Assembly: GCF_001457835.1 (NCBI RefSeq)
Contig: NZ_LN898229.1
Span: forward strand, 2,293 to 66,292
Length of the DNA stretch: 64,000 bases
Direction of reading: 5' to 3'
Source of the DNA: Fenollaria timonensis
GTDB lineage: Bacteria; Bacillota; Clostridia; Tissierellales; Peptoniphilaceae
Positions 28,315 through 36,399 of the stretch are shown piece after piece. The notes under the pieces are model-generated. The model was not told where the DNA came from. It made no database searches and saw only the letters and a program-made list of their open reading frames with translations. Each line of letters opens with the position of its first letter. The stretch's first letter is position 1. The position numbers were made by a program, and so were the translations under genes.

Positions 28315-28743
28315 TTATATCTCCCTATTAACAAAAACAAATTTAATGTCATTAAGCTCAATGATGTCGCCGTCCTCTAAGATGACTTCGTCCTCGATCT
28401 TAGTGCCATTGACATAAGTACCGTTCTTACTATCAAGATCCGTTAAGTAATACTCTCCCTCGTCCTCTTCGATTATGAAGTGATTCTTCGACACAAACTT
28501 GTAGTCAAGCCTTATGTCCGAGTACCTATCACGGCCAACGCTTAAGCTCTCTCTGATTGGATATATCTTGTCCTTCTCCTCGTCATCGATGAGCATCAAG
28601 TAAGCGCCCTTCCTCGAGACTTGAGTAGACTTAATGTCTTGAAATATCATCTTCGCTATTTGAAAGACGAAGGCATATATAATTATGATGAATATATATT
28701 TTAATATCATAGACAGTATTGAAAAAAAGTCCACAGCTTTCAC
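28315..28743 (-). CDS. FHA-domain membrane-anchored protein
   Basis: Up to 142 residues. One N-terminal membrane helix (residues about 12-32) is followed by a forkhead-associated domain with the conserved SVGRDRYSDIRL, SKNHFII and DLDSKNGTYVNG. FHA domains bind phosphothreonine, so a Ser/Thr kinase may control the SEDS-PBP pair downstream, as in actinobacterial fhaB-ftsW-pbpA clusters. No kinase gene is in the window. GTG 28743 or GTG 28734 could be the start; GAGGTG six bases before the latter favours it slightly. Confidence 0.88.
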   Translation of the reverse strand: MKAVDFFSILSMILKYIFIIIIYAFVFQIAKMIFQDIKSTQVSRKGAYLMLIDDEEKDKIYPIRESLSVGRDRYSDIRLDYKFVSKNHFIIEEDEGEYYLTDLDSKNGTYVNGTKIEDEVILEDGDIIELNDIKFVFVNREI

Positions 28744-28751
28744 CTCACCTT

Positions 28752-28780
28752 TATTTTATCACAAATCAATAGTTTTTGCT
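28752..28780 (-). promoter_or_regulatory. Putative promoter element of the FHA operon, shared with ktrB
   Basis: Contains GCAAAAA, TTGATTTGT and TAAAATA at the same spacing as 18737-18765 upstream of ktrB (about 24 of 28 bases equal). The TAAAAT at 28753-28758 is in -10 position for the FHA gene. It may be a promoter with a weak -35 or a site for a shared regulator. Confidence 0.4.
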
Positions 28781-28787
28781 ATGGATA

Positions 28788-28816
28788 TTGAAAAATATTT
28801 ACTAATCTGTTAGAAT
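28788..28816 (+). promoter_or_regulatory. recX promoter
   Basis: TTGAAA (28788-28793), a 17-base spacer and TAGAAT (28811-28816), followed by the ribosome site GAGGTG five bases before the recX ATG. It is divergent from the FHA operon promoter. Confidence 0.8.
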
Positions 28817-28834
28817 TAATTATAGAGGTGTATC

Positions 28835-29275
28835 ATGAACGAGAAAGCTTATAACTATGCAATTAAATATTTGAAGAACATTAAGACGAAGAAGGATGTC
28901 TACGATTACTTGATCAGAAAAGGATTCAATGATGAAGAAACGAGTGAGGTCTGTGACTACATAGAAGAAGTAGGCCTTGTCGATGACGATTTATATGTAA
29001 AGTTTTTTGTGGAAGATAGTTTTCGCATCAAGAACAAAGGCGCGAGAAAGATAGTCTATGAACTAAAACAAAGAGGCATCGATGACGATAAGATTGAAGA
29101 AGCAATAGAAGAAGCAAGTGATATGGAGTATGAGGCGCTTAAAGAGGCTTACGAGAGAAAGCTCGAGGCGACTAAGAGCGAGACTGACCCATACAAGAGA
29201 AAGAACAAGATTATTCGCTTTTTAATAAGCAGAGGCTTTGACTACTCCGACATCAAGGACATAGTCGATTTATAA
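28835..29275 (+). CDS. recX: Regulatory protein RecX
   Basis: 146 residues, charged and helical, made of three-helix repeats as in RecX (motifs DYLIRKGFNDEE, VGLVDDDLYVKFFVED and the closing FLISRGFDYSDIKDIV). RecX limits RecA filament growth. RecA is not in the window. Its stop overlaps the next ATG by one base (TAATG). It is one of the few plus-strand genes here. Confidence 0.85.
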   Translation: MNEKAYNYAIKYLKNIKTKKDVYDYLIRKGFNDEETSEVCDYIEEVGLVDDDLYVKFFVEDSFRIKNKGARKIVYELKQRGIDDDKIEEAIEEASDMEYEALKEAYERKLEATKSETDPYKRKNKIIRFLISRGFDYSDIKDIVDL

Positions 29276-29538
29276 TGAATAAGCTTTATTATATCTACAT
29301 GCTTAGGTGCAAGGACGGCTCCATCTACACTGGCTACACTGATAATATTTATAAGCGCATAGAAAAACATAGGAGCGGTAAGGGCGCTAAGTACACAAGA
29401 GGCCGCGGTCCTTTTGAGCTAGTTCACTACGAGAGCTTCCTTACTAAGGAAGAAGCGATGCAAAGAGAGGCAGCTATAAAGAAGCTTACGAAAGAAGCTA
29501 AATTAAAGTTAATAGAGGAAGACGCAAAAAAAGAGTAG
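29275..29538 (+). CDS. GIY-YIG nuclease-fold protein (YhbQ/UPF0213 type)
   Basis: 87 residues. The GIY-YIG core is visible as YYIYMLRCKDGSIYTGYT with the conserved R (KRIEKHRSGKGAKYT) and E (AMQREAAIKKL). Stand-alone members are small putative nucleases whose substrate is not well established. It is translationally coupled to recX. Confidence 0.9.
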   Translation: MNKLYYIYMLRCKDGSIYTGYTDNIYKRIEKHRSGKGAKYTRGRGPFELVHYESFLTKEEAMQREAAIKKLTKEAKLKLIEEDAKKE

Positions 29539-29556
29539 GCAAATCTGTCTACTCTT
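29531..29556. terminator. Bidirectional terminator between GIY-YIG and the convergent operon
   Basis: AAGAGTAG and CTACTCTT form an 8-bp stem with a ten-base loop. On the plus strand it is followed by TGTATTTTTA; on the minus strand it is preceded and followed by A/T runs. It overlaps the GIY-YIG stop codon. Confidence 0.75.
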
Positions 29557-29576
29557 GTATTTTTATATGATCTACT

Positions 29577-29957
29577 CTATTTACTTGTTTCTTCACTCTT
29601 AGCTCTTGTACTTACTCTGGTCTTCCTTGACTTTCTCCTCTTAGCCATCGACCCCATCGCTATAGCTACAAAGAGTGATGTAAATGCCGCCGTTAAGGAA
29701 ATGATGGCAAGTTTCATATCAACGATTGACGCTTGCAATATACTTCTCTTATTGCCCTTTAATAAAACTACTGCAGCAAATATTATTAAGCCTATAGTCG
29801 GTATATACTTAACAAACTTATACTTCATAAAGGCTATGTGCAAAAATAAAACTAAAACAGCAAAGACAAGTGCAACTATAAATAGAAGCGATGTCTCTGT
29901 CATATACGGTTTTACTTCTGTAAGTATTTTTTCTAAAATTGATTTTATAGTACCCAT
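29577..29957 (-). CDS. Small membrane protein, unknown function
   Basis: 126 residues from the ATG at 29957, chosen because GAAGGTGA lies five bases upstream; the frame is open to 30011. Three hydrophobic segments are visible (about 20-42, 48-66 and 80-105), followed by a very basic, serine- and threonine-rich tail (KRRKSRKTRVSTRAK). It was not recognised as a known family. It closes the operon that includes a two-component system and a lipoprotein. Confidence 0.65.
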   Translation of the reverse strand: MGTIKSILEKILTEVKPYMTETSLLFIVALVFAVLVLFLHIAFMKYKFVKYIPTIGLIIFAAVVLLKGNKRSILQASIVDMKLAIISLTAAFTSLFVAIAMGSMAKRRKSRKTRVSTRAKSEETSK

Positions 29958-30017
29958 TACTTCACCTTCGCTATGATTACTAATTATACTACATATGAGC
30001 CCTATTTGCAAGCTTAA

Positions 30018-31394
30018 TTATTTTATCTTCTTCACACCAAGCGAGATAAATTTTTCTTTCCACATATCGCCGTATTGGCCGAGTGCCCACTCATTCATTA
30101 TTATCTTTGAGTTTAAGTCAATGGAGAAGATCTCGTCCATAATCTCATCTCTATATACACTGTAAGCAGCGAGCGTCTTGTCCTTATATATCATGACCAT
30201 GGACTTGTTTGGCGCACTAAAGGCGTCTTTAAGCTTAGGAAACTTCTCTTTCAATGTCTCGTAATTGAAGTAGAGCTCGTCGAAGCGCACAAGATTTTTA
30301 TTTGGCTTCTTCATGACGTAGCTGTCCTTATATAGACCCGGATACTTCGTGTCATAGTCCCTCTGCTTAAGTATCCAGTAGCCGTTGTTCCTTACTACTG
30401 TTAAGTTTCTCGCATCGTTTAAGCTGTTTTTAAACTCATCCATGCTATAAGTCTTTGTATTATCTGTTTCACCCTCATCTATTAGTTCACGAAGCGCGGC
30501 TTTATTGTTTTGGCTGTAATTATCTAAGAAATATATACCTATGTCGCCATTGTCCCTAAGCTTTGACTCTATCTCATATGAGAAATAGTCGTTGCCAACG
30601 AAGAGTATCTTTCTCATCCTATCAAGCTCTTTTTCGTTTTGCGCGTCATAAAGTACAAGCGATTCAAAAGTATTGACATGGTCATTAATAACTAAGAAGT
30701 CTTCTTGATAGATACCGTCCTTTTCAATTTTGGCGCACTCAATCCTCGCAAAGCCATCACGCCTTGGCACTAGTAGGTAATCAAGCTCATAAGCTTCGCC
30801 CTTGTAAGGCTGCATGTATATAGTCTTATATGTCGATGCACCGTCCTTGTCCTCTCTAAGACCTAGTAAAAAGCCAATATTTTCATCTATGGCTTCGCTA
30901 GCACCTGCTTCAGTGCTATCAACAAGAGCAACTAGCTCCTTCATGTGCACTTCATCAAGCGCCTTGTCTGTCTTAGTAAGCGTGTAGAGGTACTTACCTA
31001 GCTTAATCATCATCTTGTCCTCACTTATGATGAGGTCATATCTAAAGCTATCATCTTCGTAGATGGAGTAAACATCTGCATCAAGGCCACCCGTATCATT
31101 AAGCTCTATCTTGTAATTAAAGAATAGATAGTCCTTCAAAGATACTTTTCTATATTTAGTCTTCGCGTCTTTGATGACGTCGTTACCTATAATGTAGTCA
31201 TCGTCACTGATGTAGATGTAGTCATCTACCCTAAGTGCAGCGTCGACTTCTTTTTGCTTTTCCTCTACGTCCTTTATCTCTTTCACTTGCCAAACGCCAT
31301 ATAGGTCTGGGTTTGATATTGTATTTTTTGGCGCGCATGAAGCGAGTAAGAATGATACTATCACCAGGCTTATCAAGCTAAGAATCTTTTTCAT
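30018..31394 (-). CDS. Putative lipoprotein, unknown function
   Basis: 458 residues. The start is a lipoprotein signal peptide ending in the lipobox LLASC (cysteine near residue 20), so the mature protein should be anchored outside the membrane. The rest is a mixed beta-rich sequence with many D and Y residues and no motif recognised. The ATG overlaps the histidine kinase end by 17 bases, with AAGGAG at the right distance. Its position right after a two-component pair suggests a sensor accessory or a target, but this is inference. Confidence 0.75.
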   Translation of the reverse strand: MKKILSLISLVIVSFLLASCAPKNTISNPDLYGVWQVKEIKDVEEKQKEVDAALRVDDYIYISDDDYIIGNDVIKDAKTKYRKVSLKDYLFFNYKIELNDTGGLDADVYSIYEDDSFRYDLIISEDKMMIKLGKYLYTLTKTDKALDEVHMKELVALVDSTEAGASEAIDENIGFLLGLREDKDGASTYKTIYMQPYKGEAYELDYLLVPRRDGFARIECAKIEKDGIYQEDFLVINDHVNTFESLVLYDAQNEKELDRMRKILFVGNDYFSYEIESKLRDNGDIGIYFLDNYSQNNKAALRELIDEGETDNTKTYSMDEFKNSLNDARNLTVVRNNGYWILKQRDYDTKYPGLYKDSYVMKKPNKNLVRFDELYFNYETLKEKFPKLKDAFSAPNKSMVMIYKDKTLAAYSVYRDEIMDEIFSIDLNSKIIMNEWALGQYGDMWKEKFISLGVKKIK

Positions 31395-32790
31395 CTTTAA
31401 TCTCCTTCGCTAGCCTTAGAATAAACTTAGTGCCTTCGCCCGGCTTTGACTCAACGCCCACGCTTCCCTTATGAAGCTCGACTATCTCCTTGACTATGGC
31501 AAGGCCAACGCCCGTATGTGATTTAGATTTTTTGCCTGCATAAAATTTTTCGAAGATGTATTTGATTTCGTCTTCATCTATGCCGACGCCTTCATCTATG
31601 ACTTCTATAAAGAAATTATCCTTATCTTGATATAGATTTATGGTGATAAGACCATGCTCTTTATTGAACTTAACTGCATTATCAAGAAGATTAATCATGA
31701 CCTGCTTGATCCTATTCTCATCGCCATAATAAATGTAGGAGGCGTCAGATACATTAAGTTCGATTCTCTCCTTGTTCTTCTCAAGCTTTGGAAATACTTG
31801 CTTAGTAATATTTTCGACACAGATCTTTAAATCGAAATAATCTTTATTAAGTGAAATCTTTCCTGAGATAAGTCTTGAAAAATCAAGTAACTCTTCTAGT
31901 AATGAGCTAAGTCTTTCACTCTCGCTAATCAAAATGTCATGAGCAAGCTCTGTCGTCTCTTCATCGAGGTCACCGTCTTTAAGCGTATATGCCCAGCCAG
32001 TTAATGATGTAAGCGGCGTTCTTAGCTCGTGAGAGATGTTTGCGATAAATTCGTTCTTAAGCTCGTCATGCTTGATAATCTCGTCTGATAGTGTGTTCAT
32101 CGCGTTTGATAGCTCACCTATTTCATTTTTTAGATCAAGCTTGGACTTCTCCTTGTAGTTGCCCTTTGACATGCGATTTGCTATCCTTGTTAAGTACTTA
32201 ATTGGATTTACAATGGAATCACTTATAAAATTAGAAATAATAATACATAAAAACAAGACTAAAAGGCTTATTGCCGCTATGATGATAGATAGTTTACTAG
32301 TAAAATCATCAACTTGCCCTAAGCCGAAAAACAATCTTAAATAATATATAGGCTCCTCATTATGCTTGACAGCCGTACTAACAGTTAGGACCCTATCGCC
32401 GCTAGCTGAGTCACGTCCTATCCATGTCGCACTGCCATTATTAATAAGAGAATCAATCTCTGGAACGGCAGTGTACTTATATCCTTCCGAGTCAAATAGT
32501 ACTGTGCCGTCAATGTCCAAGATCTCAAGCCTTTGATCGATGTTGTTGTAGAAGAGGTTTGGATGCTGGTTAATCGCTTCCTTTATCTTGTCATTGCTTG
32601 TAAAGCCATAAAACTTCTTGTCATAGTCCACATACATATCCAAAGTGTCCTTCGCGTTCTTTATGGTTTGCTTATAGTAAAAGCGCTTGAACATATATGA
32701 ACTGAATATATTTATCAGCACAAGCGAGATAAAGACAAGTAAGATGAAGTTTTGCATCAAGCTCTTCTTCAAGCTATTCTTTGTACTCAA
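31378..32790 (-). CDS. Membrane sensor histidine kinase (PhoR-like)
   Basis: 470 residues. An N-terminal membrane helix, an extracellular domain of about 130 residues and a second helix near residues 165-190 are followed by HAMP, HisKA with the phosphorylated histidine in ISHELRTPLTSLTG, and the ATPase with N box (QVMINLLDNAVKF), G1 (DEGVGID) and G2 (GVGLAIV). The start appears to be TTG at 32790, overlapping the regulator gene by 17 bases with GAGAGGGA upstream. Its partner is the adjacent response regulator. The signal is unknown. Confidence 0.94.
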   Translation of the reverse strand: MSTKNSLKKSLMQNFILLVFISLVLINIFSSYMFKRFYYKQTIKNAKDTLDMYVDYDKKFYGFTSNDKIKEAINQHPNLFYNNIDQRLEILDIDGTVLFDSEGYKYTAVPEIDSLINNGSATWIGRDSASGDRVLTVSTAVKHNEEPIYYLRLFFGLGQVDDFTSKLSIIIAAISLLVLFLCIIISNFISDSIVNPIKYLTRIANRMSKGNYKEKSKLDLKNEIGELSNAMNTLSDEIIKHDELKNEFIANISHELRTPLTSLTGWAYTLKDGDLDEETTELAHDILISESERLSSLLEELLDFSRLISGKISLNKDYFDLKICVENITKQVFPKLEKNKERIELNVSDASYIYYGDENRIKQVMINLLDNAVKFNKEHGLITINLYQDKDNFFIEVIDEGVGIDEDEIKYIFEKFYAGKKSKSHTGVGLAIVKEIVELHKGSVGVESKPGEGTKFILRLAKEIKDEKDS

Positions 32791-33466
32791 ACGTAAATCC
32801 CTCTCCCCAAATAGTTTTTAAATGTTCAGGATTTGATGGATCCTTCTCTATCTTCTTTCTAAGTCTAGATATATTGACGTCGACAAGCTTAGTATCCATT
32901 AGGTAGTCGTAGCCCCAAACTGTTTTGACTATGTCCTTTCTCTTTACAAGCGTATTTGCATTTTCAATTAGATACTTAATTATGCCAAACTCAGTCGGTG
33001 TTAGCTCAATTAAATTGCCATCGACATAAAAATCTTTTAAGTTAAGATCAATTCTAAACTTGCCAAGAACAATTTCGTTCTCTTCCCTCTTGTTGTCTGT
33101 GATAAGCCTTCTGCTGATGGACTTGATCCTCAAGATAAGCTCCTTCGGGTTGAATGGCTTTGACAAGTAATCGTCGGCTCCTGATTCAAAGGCGTTTATC
33201 TTGTCAATGTCCTCGCTCTTTGCAGTCAGCATGATGATAGCCATGTGTGGATAAACTTCCCTAAGTATCTTTAGTAGCGTAACTCCATCCATCTTCTCAA
33301 GCATTATATCAAGGACTGCTATCTCAAAGCTTTGTGTCTTGCACGCCTCAAGTGCCTCCTCAGCGCTCGGAAAGTCGCTGACAAGGTAGCCTTCCTTCTC
33401 TAAATTTATCTTAACAAACTTTCTTATAGCCGCTTCGTCTTCGACTAAAAGTACTCTGTAACTCAT
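32774..33466 (-). CDS. OmpR/PhoB-family response regulator
   Basis: 230 residues. The receiver domain has the acidic pocket VEDE, the phosphoacceptor aspartate at residue 53 (AVLDIMLEKMDG), and conserved T and K in MLTAKSED and SKPFNP. The C-terminal winged helix has LTPTEFGIIKYLIENA and LVDVNISRLRKKIE. It controls transcription after phosphorylation by the downstream kinase. It lies five bases after addA, an unusual neighbour. Confidence 0.96.
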   Translation of the reverse strand: MSYRVLLVEDEAAIRKFVKINLEKEGYLVSDFPSAEEALEACKTQSFEIAVLDIMLEKMDGVTLLKILREVYPHMAIIMLTAKSEDIDKINAFESGADDYLSKPFNPKELILRIKSISRRLITDNKREENEIVLGKFRIDLNLKDFYVDGNLIELTPTEFGIIKYLIENANTLVKRKDIVKTVWGYDYLMDTKLVDVNISRLRKKIEKDPSNPEHLKTIWGEGFTFEYKE

Positions 33467-33471
33467 ATAAT

Positions 33472-36399
33472 CTACTCCATATCGATTAATTTATCTCTTG
33501 ATAGAAGGAATAATTTTGCCCTTGCCTCTTTTTTGAATATCGTCCTCGCAGCCTCCATATACATGGCCATTTGTGTAGCGTAAATGCTCTTTGCGCTTCT
33601 TTCGTCAAGGCTAGTGAGCTTGTAGTCGATTATTAGGGCGTGGTCATCGTATACATCCACTCTATCAATAACTCCTGTGTATATTATATCATCTTTAGTA
33701 TAATAATACTCGAATTCTTTATATGTTTTGGCATTTGTAACTGTTTTGTAAAACTTTTCATAGTTTTTCGCGCATATCATTAGGACTTCTCTTTGCTTTT
33801 CGCTAAGCTTATAGCAATCTGCCGTCTCTCTTAAGACCTCGTCAAAGTCCTTGCCCTCATATGCCTCGCAAAATCTGTGAGCCGCTGAGCCAAGATTTTT
33901 ATTATCATTACTAGCTCCTTCGATAATGTCGCGCTCATCGTCATATACCTTGAATGTGTTTGCACCGAAGTCATATGCGTAGGCAGCACTCGATGGCAGC
34001 GGCGCATATGGGCTCTTCCACTTGATCTCTTCCCTCGTTATAAGGTCCTCATCGCTCATAGAAATTTCTTCTTCATCTATATCTAATTCTCTTTCATTAA
34101 AGTCAGGCTCTTCACTTATCGCATCGAGCTTATCTATATATGGAATAAAACCGCTCTTGCCACCAGTCTTATAAACGATGAGCTGCTCCTTCGCTCTCGT
34201 TAGCATTACATATAGGTTTCTTATCTTTTCTTCTTCATATATGTCCTTGTCATCAGCTTGTGCTTCTTTAAAATTAGAGTAAAGCTCTTTAAATCTTAAA
34301 AAGATTTTATCATCAGCAAGTCTTGCAAAACTAAAATCACCAGATCTTTTAAAAGCCATTTGCGCGCAGATAACTACCTTCGCTTCAAGGCCCTTTGCCT
34401 TGTGTATGGTCATGATCCTTACTATATCATCTCTTTCGCTGATGTATGACGGCTCTGCTGCGCCTTTCTCGCGTAGTAGAAGAAGCTTATCTGCTAAGGC
34501 ATCAAAATTCGTTTCGCCCACCTCATAGTAAGCGCTTATATTATCCAAAAAGCTGCGGACATTAGTGTAGCTTTGCGCGCCTCTCTTCCTTATAAGTAGC
34601 TTCTCAATATAATGAGTCTCGTCAAAGAAGGCTTTTAAAACCTCATCAAGCCTTTGCTCGTCCCTCATCTTAATATATTTATCTAGCTCTTCCTTGTAAT
34701 ATTTAAAGCCATCCCTATCCTTCGCTAAAAATATTTCGTCGTCATCGATGGTATAAAAGTTTGATCTAAGCAGTGCAATTAATGAAAGTTCGTCCTCATA
34801 TCTAAGATAATGAATAAAGTTATATATGTCTTCCATTTCATCGCGCTCGTTCAGCGCCTTATTCGCCGTGTTATATACAGGCACTTTGGACCTCTTTAGC
34901 GCCTTTTCTATGGCAGCCGAGTCTCTATTGGCACGCACCAAGATAACGATGTCGCCAAAGTTAGTTCCTTGCGCATGCAAATCCATAATCTTGTTAGCAA
35001 TGGCAGTCGCCTCAAGCTCTCTATCGTTTTTCTCGATGTATTTGATGACCCTTACTTCACTATTATTAATATCGCCCTTAAAAATTAAATCTTCGTACTC
35101 ATGTATCTCCTCCGCAAAAAGTTTATTCACGCTTGAAATAATTTTTTCGCCAGTCCTATAATTTTCGTTCATGCTTATGGCTGTGGACCTAGTATCATTT
35201 AAAAAGTCTTCCTTAACTGACTGATAAAGACTTACGTCCGCGCCTCTAAATGCGTAGATTGACTGCTTAAAGTCACCAACGACGAAGAGCCTGTCTCCGC
35301 CAAGTGCCTCGTTAAGCAGATAATAAATTTCCTTTTGTATAGGCGATGTGTCTTGAAACTCATCGACCATGATGTAGCTAAGCTTAGTTTGAAGCGCCTC
35401 GCGTACTTCATCACGCTTAAGAAGGTCTCTAAAAAGAATCTCTAAATCGTTAAAGTCAAGTGCCGCCTCTTTCTCTTTAAAGCTCTTGTACTTATTGTGA
35501 GCGCTTTCTAATAGAGTAAAGAAATCTTCGTAGCGGCTAAGCATACCCGCTTCAAGCGCTTTAAGTACATAAGAAGCACTTTCTATGATGGCATCGTAAT
35601 AATCTTTCTTTTTTGCGTTTACACCGATATTATAAGCAAAATCATTAAGCAGATTTAAATCAAGCTGCTCTATCGGCATCTCGCTTAAAGCGTCTATTTC
35701 GTCTTTATGTTTATCGATAACGCCATATAGCTTTGAATTTTCTTTTAAATCGTCCCTCACTTCATTAATGGCATCACACATCTTACTAAGAGCAGTTCTT
35801 ATACTATCTTCATCATATATAGAGCCTACATAATTCAAAGTGTTTTCGCGCAGCTCAGCAAGGTCCATGCCCCTAGTCTTATTAATTATGCTCTTAAAGC
35901 TATTAAGAAAATTATCGTCGTAGTTCTTATCAAGTGCCTTAAATAAGTCTTCGTAATTTTTCTCATCAAGCGCCTCTCTCACTGCTCTATCAAGCAGCTC
36001 ATCCGCTTCATCCTCTTCAATGACATTCGCTCGCGGGTCGATATTTGCAAGTAAAGGAAAGGTCTTTAGCATCTTGAAGGCAAATTGATGAACGGTCGAA
36101 ACGTTTGCTGAGGGTATATTATTGTAGTAGCTCTTGAAGCTCTCATCAGTCTTTGCCTTCTCGTAGATTAGCTTTGCTACCCTCTCTTTAAGCTCGTTAC
36201 TTGCCTTCTTTGTAAATGTGATGGCAACTATCGACGAAAGTACTTCGTCAGGCCTTATGCGTGAAAAGTCACCCTTGTCCAAGATATTTACAAATCTATT
36301 GACAAGGACAGTGGTCTTACCAGTGCCGGCCGAGGCGTCGAGCAAAACGTTTTTATCTATTGTATCTACAGCTAATTGCTGCTTTTCATTTAAGTTCAT
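33472..36399 (-). CDS. addA: AddA, helicase-nuclease subunit
   Basis: 975 residues from ATG 36399, which overlaps the addB stop by one base (TGATG). It has a UvrD/Rep helicase with Walker A ASAGTGKTT near residue 25, the DEFQDTSPIQ motif II, VVGDFKQSIYAFRGAD, and motif VI YVMLTRAKEQL. A C-terminal RecB-type nuclease follows (GVIDRVDVYDDHALIIDYK). With AddB it resects double-strand ends and responds to Chi for RecA loading. It is shorter than the Bacillus protein (about 1230 residues). Confidence 0.93.
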   Translation of the reverse strand: MNLNEKQQLAVDTIDKNVLLDASAGTGKTTVLVNRFVNILDKGDFSRIRPDEVLSSIVAITFTKKASNELKERVAKLIYEKAKTDESFKSYYNNIPSANVSTVHQFAFKMLKTFPLLANIDPRANVIEEDEADELLDRAVREALDEKNYEDLFKALDKNYDDNFLNSFKSIINKTRGMDLAELRENTLNYVGSIYDEDSIRTALSKMCDAINEVRDDLKENSKLYGVIDKHKDEIDALSEMPIEQLDLNLLNDFAYNIGVNAKKKDYYDAIIESASYVLKALEAGMLSRYEDFFTLLESAHNKYKSFKEKEAALDFNDLEILFRDLLKRDEVREALQTKLSYIMVDEFQDTSPIQKEIYYLLNEALGGDRLFVVGDFKQSIYAFRGADVSLYQSVKEDFLNDTRSTAISMNENYRTGEKIISSVNKLFAEEIHEYEDLIFKGDINNSEVRVIKYIEKNDRELEATAIANKIMDLHAQGTNFGDIVILVRANRDSAAIEKALKRSKVPVYNTANKALNERDEMEDIYNFIHYLRYEDELSLIALLRSNFYTIDDDEIFLAKDRDGFKYYKEELDKYIKMRDEQRLDEVLKAFFDETHYIEKLLIRKRGAQSYTNVRSFLDNISAYYEVGETNFDALADKLLLLREKGAAEPSYISERDDIVRIMTIHKAKGLEAKVVICAQMAFKRSGDFSFARLADDKIFLRFKELYSNFKEAQADDKDIYEEEKIRNLYVMLTRAKEQLIVYKTGGKSGFIPYIDKLDAISEEPDFNERELDIDEEEISMSDEDLITREEIKWKSPYAPLPSSAAYAYDFGANTFKVYDDERDIIEGASNDNKNLGSAAHRFCEAYEGKDFDEVLRETADCYKLSEKQREVLMICAKNYEKFYKTVTNAKTYKEFEYYYTKDDIIYTGVIDRVDVYDDHALIIDYKLTSLDERSAKSIYATQMAMYMEAARTIFKKEARAKLFLLSRDKLIDME

